A stretch of DNA of 64,000 nt from an uncultured Porphyromonadaceae bacterium (GTDB lineage: Bacteria > Bacteroidota > Bacteroidia > Bacteroidales > Barnesiellaceae): assembly GCA_900538555.1 (NCBI GenBank), contig UPYI01000005.1, positions 62,001 to 126,000 of the forward strand. Reading direction: 5' to 3'. Position 1 is the first letter of the stretch, and each line of letters opens with the position of its first letter. Below are positions 58,702 to 64,000 of the stretch, in pieces. The notes beneath the pieces were generated by a model. The model worked only from the letters and a program-made list of their open reading frames with translations. It was not told the DNA's origin and did no database searches. A program made the position numbers and the translations under genes.

Positions 58702-59907
58702 TTATCGGCGGCGTCCTACCAAGTCTTTGATTCCGTCCATGTCGAACGACAACGAGAAGCGCAGGGTCTGGTCGAGGGGGCTGGTCTGTGCCATCGCTAC
58801 CATATAGGCGGCATCGATGCGCAGCACGTTCAGCGAGAATCCGGCTCCGAACGAAACGTATTTACGGTTTCCTTTGTATTTGTCTTCGTGGTAATATCCT
58901 GCCCGCAGGAAGAAACGCTGGTTGTAGTTGTATTCGGCTCCGACCGAGAAATAGATTTCGCGCAACTCTTCTTTGAAGCCGCCCGGTGCATCGGCGAACG
59001 ATTTGAAGATACCGGTGATCGGCGACATGGAGTTGTATTTGTCGATCGCTTCCTGATATGCCGGATTTTCCGCTCCGTTTTCGTAGGAGTCTACCCGCGG
59101 ATAGGTGGGTACTAACAGTTTGTTTACATCGAAGCTGAACGAGAGGAAGTTGTAGTCGGTGATCGGAAACAGGAATGTGGTTCCCAAGCGCAGGTTGGTG
59201 GGCAGGAATGCGTTGGTCGTTCCTTTGTCGTACGATACTTTCGTACCGATGTTCGAGATGTTGAAACCGAACGACCATTGGCATTCGCTTCGTCCGATAA
59301 TGGGATAGCCGGTGTAGTATCCCGAAATGTCGGCAGCGAAAGCCGATGCGCCCGAATAGACTTCCGACGATTCTCCTCCGGCATCGTATGCCATATCGGA
59401 GAAGATGTAGCGCATGGCGATACCCATCGAGAAGCTGGACGAGAGTTTGCGCGAGTAGGCGACGTCGATAGCCAGTTCATACGGGTTGATCGAGTTGATG
59501 GCATTGCCTTCGTTGTCGGTCAGTCCGATCTCACCCAACGAGAAGTAGCGGAACGTCGCGCTGAGGGCTTGCAAATCGTTGCGCCCGAATTTCCAGTATC
59601 CGGCTACGTTGGCGAGGAACATGTCATTGACTAATTTGCGTAGCCACGGCGTGTAGGATACCGATATTTCGGCGGTGCTGTATGCGAATGCGTATTTCGA
59701 CGGGTTCCAGTATTGCGAATTGACATCGGGGTCGGTTGCCGCACCCAGATCGCCCATACCGGCACCGCGTGCATCGAGGCTGATGCCCAACGCCGTCACA
59801 CCGGTGTTCACCGGGTTGTATTGGTCTTTGATTTTATTTTCGGCAAGGGCGATGGCAGGGATCGTCAGGCAGATGCCGAAGAGTATGATCGCTCGTATGA
59901 ATTTCAT
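58702..59907 (-). CDS. porV: Type IX secretion system outer-membrane protein PorV
   Basis: A 401-residue outer-membrane beta-barrel (FadL-like) that shuttles type IX cargo from the translocon to the PorU sortase. After the signal peptide (FGICLTIPAIALA) it has the PorV/LptO N-terminal motif NTGVTALGISLDARGAGMGDLGAATDPDVNSQYWNPS, here split as LGISLDARGAGMGDLG and ATDPDVNSQYWNPSK, then alternating barrel strands to the end LRFSLSFDMDGIKDLVGRRR. It lies 50 nt after porU. The order PorU-PorV is shared with many Bacteroidales. This assignment implies that the genome encodes a full type IX system elsewhere. Confidence 0.93.
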   Translation of the reverse strand: MKFIRAIILFGICLTIPAIALAENKIKDQYNPVNTGVTALGISLDARGAGMGDLGAATDPDVNSQYWNPSKYAFAYSTAEISVSYTPWLRKLVNDMFLANVAGYWKFGRNDLQALSATFRYFSLGEIGLTDNEGNAINSINPYELAIDVAYSRKLSSSFSMGIAMRYIFSDMAYDAGGESSEVYSGASAFAADISGYYTGYPIIGRSECQWSFGFNISNIGTKVSYDKGTTNAFLPTNLRLGTTFLFPITDYNFLSFSFDVNKLLVPTYPRVDSYENGAENPAYQEAIDKYNSMSPITGIFKSFADAPGGFKEELREIYFSVGAEYNYNQRFFLRAGYYHEDKYKGNRKYVSFGAGFSLNVLRIDAAYMVAMAQTSPLDQTLRFSLSFDMDGIKDLVGRRR

Positions 59908-59957
59908 TTGCGTTTGAATAATAATAGACTAATGTAATAAACCGAAAAAACGGCGGT

Positions 59958-62900
59958 TTATTGTCCGATCACCACTATTTTTTTTGTCTGGGCGGCTTCG
60001 TGGGCTTCTCCGTCGGTAATCAATGCCGATACGTGGTATATTCCGGCGGGTACTTTGTCGCCGTTGCCGTCGGTGCGGTTCCATACGACGGGCAGTGACG
60101 AGGCTCCGGCGGTAGTCTGCCATACCGTATTGCCGGCAAGGTCGTATATGCGCAGGTCGATGCGAGCCCGGTCGTCGATTCCGTTCTCGATACGGATAGT
60201 CGCCTGTCCGAATACGGGGTCTTCATCGACTTCTATGCGGTACAGGGGTTCGTCTCCGACGGTGAACCGCAGGGTGGTTTGCGCCGAGCGGGCTTCGTTG
60301 TCCCAGACCCGGAAGGTCAGCGTATGCGTTCCGTCTGCCAGATTGTCCAACGGGTAGTCGATGCGTGCGTTCTCGAAGCCGTCGGTGAATCGGAAGTAAC
60401 GTTCCGTTCCGGTGAGCTCTTTCCCGTCGAGCAAGAGTGTGGTGCGTTGTCCGATCGTGGCGTTTTCCGACAGGGCGAATCCGGCGGGAGCATTCACTTC
60501 GCAGACGAACCGCGCCGATCTGCCTGTTTGCTCTCCATTGGAGAATCCGGGGGAGTCGATTCCGGCGGTTATGATGGTGGGTGCGGCGAGCCCCGACGGT
60601 ACGAGTTCGGATTCTCTACCCGATACGGGACCGATGTCGAACTGGTCGTAATAGCCGTTGGCGGAGGCGTTCTGCCGTGCGTCGTAGCCGTAGAAGACGA
60701 TTTTTCCGGGACGGTTGCTGCCCGATGTGAAACGGGGCATGCGGAACGTGATGCGGAAGCGTCCGTCGGTGACGGTATCATTGCCGAACAGCAGGCGTTG
60801 CGGCGTGGCGTAGTATCTTACGGTGTCTTTTTCGGTGACACGTACCGTATCCGAATCGTACAGCGTATAGCCGATCGAGCCGCAGAAGTCGGTGATGCGT
60901 CTGCCTGCGGGTGTCGTTATCTCACCCTCGACCGTAACGGTTTCGCCGGCATTGACGGCGTTGTTTCCTCCGGCGGTCGTGATGTGCGACACGGTGACGT
61001 TGTTTTTGGGATAGTTGATCCGCATGGCGGGATCGCCGAGCAGGATATAGTTCAGTTTGTTTTTATCGGATACTTTGCCGAAACTGAGTTTGGCTTGCCG
61101 CAGCACATCGCCCAGACGGGGCAGGTTGTTCTCTTCGTCCCGCTGGAACATTCTCTGCATCAGGTAACGGTTTATCTTTTCGTTGCCGTTGGTGTAGACG
61201 ACCCGTGTGGTGGTGATCAGGGCGATTGCACCTCCGTTGGGGTGGAAGAAAAGTTGGTCGGCGGGGTTGGAGGTAGGTTGGTCGAACCCGGCGAAGTTGC
61301 AGCAGATCGTGAGCCATACGGGCAGGCGGTCGTATTCCAGCCGTCGCATGTCGCTGGCTTTCCAGTATCCGTTTTTGGTGATGCCGCTTGTGCCGGCGTG
61401 CCCGATGTAGTTGAATACTCCGACTCCGTTTCGGAACAGGGTGCGGATGTCGTCGCACATTCCGTCGGTGTTTTTGTAGGCATCTACATAGATCTTGCGT
61501 CCGATAATCTCTTTGCGCGGTGCGGCGGCGCGTCGCCCGGTCATGATCGAGTCGATGGTTTCCGCCTGTCGGGCGTGTATGCCGTTGTCGCCTTGATCTG
61601 CCATCAGCCCTACTTCGGTTTGCCAGGTAGCCCAATCGTTGCTATCGACGTAGCGCATGAATTTATCGACGGCGATTTGTGCCGCACCGGTTCCGGTGGC
61701 AGGTATGCGTCCGATTCCCAGACATACCCGGTCGGTGTAGAGCGATTCGCCCGAACCGTCTTCCAGAAATCCGAAATAGTCTTCGACGACGTGTGAGAAT
61801 CGTTCGTCACTGCCGTTCTCCGATTGATAGGTGAGCAGCAACAGGTCGTTGCCGTCCAGTTTGACGGCTTTACGGTTGTCGTATTGTCCCGATCCGAACA
61901 GCAGCAGATAACCCGGACGCTCTTCTTCGGTCGTTGCCCGGTCGTAGAACATTTTCATCAGTCGCCGGTAGGCTGTGGCATCGGGTGTTCCCGACGAAAA
62001 TTCGTTGAATATCTTTTCCTGTTCCACTAACAGTACGTCCATCCGGTCACGGGTACGGTGATATTCCGCTATCCGTTCGGCTTGCGGACGCAGCAGGGTG
62101 GAGGTGATGATGACCATATCGGGAATGGCTTCGCCGTGCAGGTTCTGATTGGCTACCGTCCCGGTATATTCGGGGGTGGGCAGATCGGCATCCGGATTGA
62201 ACGCGGCGTATTGCAAGCCTTCTGCGGTGGGGACGAACCGGAGGGTGTTCCCGACATCGGTCGTTTCTACCGATTGCGGATGCAGCGATGAGGTGATGTC
62301 CCAGATGTGTGTGTCGGAAGTCGCTCCGGACAGGATGTAGCGATCGTTCGTGCCGGTCCGTTTGAAGCGGAAGCAGAGCGATCCGCTTTGGGGCAGCACG
62401 AGGTTGCGTTTGTAGTTGATCCGGACGTAGTTGAGTGCGGCGCGTCGCAAGTTGGCGTTGCTGTTTACCACCAACTGGAACCGGAGTTTCACCGTGCCGT
62501 CGGTTTCGGGAACGTTGTAGCTGTCGGCAACGAGCCGGATAAATTCGTGCGAATCGGCGATCGTGCTGATGTTCGATGTCTTGTATTGTGTCCCGTTGCA
62601 ATAGCTGTACAGGGTGGCGTTGCTCGATTGCGAGCCTTTGCGTTCGAGTTTGGCTCCGAACGAGTAGGCGACGGTAATTGCCCGGTCGGTCGCGTCTTCG
62701 AGCCGGAAGTCGTATTCCCGGTCGAGGTCGTAGGTGAAATCGTCGGCGAGGAAGAGCCGTCCCGTATGTCCGAGGCTGTAATTTTCGGGTTCGTACAGGA
62801 AGTATTCGTCAAAATCGGTTATGTCGGTGTAGTAGGTGGCGGGAGCAGGTGTTTCGGCGGGTTCCACGTGCATCGGTTCGCCTGTTTCGCTCAGGAAATA

Positions 62901-63311
62901 GTAGGTGCATTCCGAGTAGGGATGCTGGTAATGTTCGTATTGTGCCGATGAGCTGTTGTATTGCCACCGCGTATTCCCGAGGGCATAGAAATAGACGGCA
63001 TCGCCCGAATGCCATACCGAAATCTGGGGCAGGTCGTCGGGGGTGTTTTCCGAAAAGGTTTCGGGCAGCACGTTCCCGCCGTAACCGTAGATGTTCACCG
63101 CTTCGGGTCGGTCGAATCCCCATTGCCTGAGTTGGGCGTAGGTGATGCGGTGTATGCCTGTCTCCACGGTTTTCACCTTTACCCAATCGCCGGATGCCAG
63201 TACCGAACGTGCGGCATAATAGTCGGTAGGCAACGCCTGCATCGGGCGCGGCAGCAGGGAGAGGAGGCAGAGCACCCAAACGCGGATAATATGTCGGGAA
63301 AGGTTGTTCAT
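59958..63311 (-). CDS. porU: Type IX secretion system sortase PorU
   Basis: A 1117-residue gingipain-like (MEROPS C25) protease that removes C-terminal sorting domains from cargo and attaches it to A-LPS. The signal peptide is VWVLCLLSLLPRPMQA. An N-terminal beta-rich domain precedes the caspase-like C25 fold with the catalytic His in FNYIGHAGTSG (about 637) and the catalytic Cys in LTICCNFAGFDQP (about 669), a spacing close to the 33 residues of Porphyromonas PorU. Ig-like domains follow and the C-terminus has a FlgD/T9SS-like fold (RIDLRIYDLAGNTVWQTTAG ... PAGIYHVSALITDG). It lies between the FAH-family gene and porV. Confidence 0.94.
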   Translation of the reverse strand: MNNLSRHIIRVWVLCLLSLLPRPMQALPTDYYAARSVLASGDWVKVKTVETGIHRITYAQLRQWGFDRPEAVNIYGYGGNVLPETFSENTPDDLPQISVWHSGDAVYFYALGNTRWQYNSSSAQYEHYQHPYSECTYYFLSETGEPMHVEPAETPAPATYYTDITDFDEYFLYEPENYSLGHTGRLFLADDFTYDLDREYDFRLEDATDRAITVAYSFGAKLERKGSQSSNATLYSYCNGTQYKTSNISTIADSHEFIRLVADSYNVPETDGTVKLRFQLVVNSNANLRRAALNYVRINYKRNLVLPQSGSLCFRFKRTGTNDRYILSGATSDTHIWDITSSLHPQSVETTDVGNTLRFVPTAEGLQYAAFNPDADLPTPEYTGTVANQNLHGEAIPDMVIITSTLLRPQAERIAEYHRTRDRMDVLLVEQEKIFNEFSSGTPDATAYRRLMKMFYDRATTEEERPGYLLLFGSGQYDNRKAVKLDGNDLLLLTYQSENGSDERFSHVVEDYFGFLEDGSGESLYTDRVCLGIGRIPATGTGAAQIAVDKFMRYVDSNDWATWQTEVGLMADQGDNGIHARQAETIDSIMTGRRAAAPRKEIIGRKIYVDAYKNTDGMCDDIRTLFRNGVGVFNYIGHAGTSGITKNGYWKASDMRRLEYDRLPVWLTICCNFAGFDQPTSNPADQLFFHPNGGAIALITTTRVVYTNGNEKINRYLMQRMFQRDEENNLPRLGDVLRQAKLSFGKVSDKNKLNYILLGDPAMRINYPKNNVTVSHITTAGGNNAVNAGETVTVEGEITTPAGRRITDFCGSIGYTLYDSDTVRVTEKDTVRYYATPQRLLFGNDTVTDGRFRITFRMPRFTSGSNRPGKIVFYGYDARQNASANGYYDQFDIGPVSGRESELVPSGLAAPTIITAGIDSPGFSNGEQTGRSARFVCEVNAPAGFALSENATIGQRTTLLLDGKELTGTERYFRFTDGFENARIDYPLDNLADGTHTLTFRVWDNEARSAQTTLRFTVGDEPLYRIEVDEDPVFGQATIRIENGIDDRARIDLRIYDLAGNTVWQTTAGASSLPVVWNRTDGNGDKVPAGIYHVSALITDGEAHEAAQTKKIVVIGQ

Positions 63312-63322
63312 GATGTGTACGG

Positions 63323-63937
63323 TTATTTGACGTGGAAGTTCAGCACCTCCCGGTCGCCGATAAAGCCCTGCAAGTGATTCCCGATCTGTACGGGACCGAC
63401 ACCTGCCGGAGTTCCCGTATAGATGAGGTCGCCGATTTTCAGGGTATAGAACTGACTGACGTATGCGATGATCTCATCGACCGGAAAAATCAGGTCGGCG
63501 GTATTGCCCTGTTGCACGGTCTTCCCGTCGATTTGCAGGGAGAATGCGGTATGGGCAATGGCGGTTTCTCCGTCGAGCGGAATGAATTCGCCGATCACTG
63601 CCGATCCGTCGAATCCTTTGGAGAGGTCCCACGGCGCGCCGGCTTCCCGGAAGCGGGTTTGCAGGTCGCGGGCGGTGAAGTCGATGCCTACGGTTATATC
63701 CTGATAATACCGGTGGGCGAACCGCGGGGCGATGTTTTTTCCGAGCCGGCTGATGCGTACTACCAACTCGGCTTCGTATTCGATCTGCCGGGAGAATGCG
63801 GGGAGGAAAAACGGTTTGCCGTCTTTCAGCAGTGCCGATTCGGGTTTCAGGAATATGGTGGGATATTGAGGCTGCTCGCGTTGCGACATCTCTTCGTTGT
63901 GCGATTTGTAATTCCAGCCTACTGCAATGATCTTCAT
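63323..63937 (-). CDS. Fumarylacetoacetate hydrolase family protein
   Basis: A 204-residue protein of the FAH family (short type, like YcgM/acylpyruvases), which cuts C-C bonds or decarboxylates oxaloacetate. It has the start IIAVGWNYKSHNEE, the metal-binding Glu-x-Glu in QIEYEAELVVRI, the GIDFTARDLQ segment and the GDLIYTGTPAGVGPVQIG C-terminal loop. Members are homodimers with one divalent metal. The physiological substrate is not clear from sequence. It begins 11 nt before porU on the minus strand and appears to be the first visible gene of the operon. Confidence 0.9.
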   Translation of the reverse strand: MKIIAVGWNYKSHNEEMSQREQPQYPTIFLKPESALLKDGKPFFLPAFSRQIEYEAELVVRISRLGKNIAPRFAHRYYQDITVGIDFTARDLQTRFREAGAPWDLSKGFDGSAVIGEFIPLDGETAIAHTAFSLQIDGKTVQQGNTADLIFPVDEIIAYVSQFYTLKIGDLIYTGTPAGVGPVQIGNHLQGFIGDREVLNFHVK

Positions 63938-63945
63938 CGGTCGCT

Positions 63946-64000
63946 TTATTTTTTATGTTCCTGCAAGCGGTTGAACATGACCGCCAGATGGGCGTAGATG
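63946..64000 (-). CDS. 3' end of an unidentified gene, cut by the window edge
   Basis: An open minus-strand frame enters from the right edge and ends with TAA at 63946-63948; the visible residues are IYAHLAVMFNRLQEHKK. It is 8 nt from the FAH gene start, consistent with the same operon. Too short to name. Confidence 0.45.
   Translation of the reverse strand, partial: IYAHLAVMFNRLQEHKK

Noticed and set aside
1..64000. CRISPR arrays, prophage, integrons or toxin-antitoxin pairs
   Set aside because: I saw no regularly spaced repeats, integrase, transposase, phage structural genes or small paired genes of such types.

Overview
The window is a chromosomal segment of a Bacteroidota bacterium, almost certainly Bacteroidales. 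The signs are a SusC/SusD pair, a hybrid two-component system carrying an AraC domain, a fused SecDF, type IX secretion genes (porU, porV) with secreted proteins that end in type A sorting domains, and many promoters with the Bacteroidota -7 box TANNTTTG. The coding GC content is moderate, higher than in Bacteroides fragilis-type genomes. A Barnesiella/Tannerella-like gut or oral lineage fits, but the genus is not proven. I see no phage, insertion sequence, integron or CRISPR array.

Layout. Positions 1-28.7 kb are mostly housekeeping: the end of an outer-membrane barrel gene, topA, a small lipoprotein, a BI-1 family membrane protein, argS, hup, an operon of two rhomboid proteases, a membrane-anchored EEP phosphatase and an M3 peptidase, then S41 protease-coaD-parE, rnr, gyrB, two identical tRNA-Glu genes flanking rpsT, recO, tRNA-Arg, secDF and an Ig-like lipoprotein. 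From 28.7 to 47.3 kb lies a carbohydrate-utilization region, all on the minus strand. It has an AraC regulator, a five-gene sugar-phosphate operon (cupin phosphoglucose isomerase, ROK kinase, long class I mannose-6-phosphate isomerase, second cupin isomerase, MFS sugar porter) and a susC-susD operon with a large propeller-plus-TIM-barrel glycosidase, a stand-alone FG-GAP propeller protein and a six-hairpin glycosidase lipoprotein. Positions 47.5-49.6 kb hold cysS and a DUF3467 gene. From 49.7 to 57.5 kb an HTCS regulator is divergent from a GH26-like lipoprotein and a GH3 beta-glucosidase. The last part holds rplS and an operon of an FAH-family gene, porU, porV and ispF.

How they work together. 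Secreted glycosidases would cut a glycan outside the cell, two of them being displayed through the PorU/PorV machinery encoded here. SusCD would import oligosaccharides, the MFS porter would bring free sugar across the inner membrane, and the ROK kinase and isomerases would feed it into glycolysis. Two main observations stand out. (1) A 28-nt sequence matching at 21 positions lies at the same distance upstream of the -7 positions of both the isomerase operon and susC; it is a candidate AraC operator tying them into one regulon. (2) The GH26-like protein lacks both catalytic glutamates and other active-site residues, so it looks like a mannanase-fold protein turned into something else, for example a glycan-binding protein, next to an HTCS.
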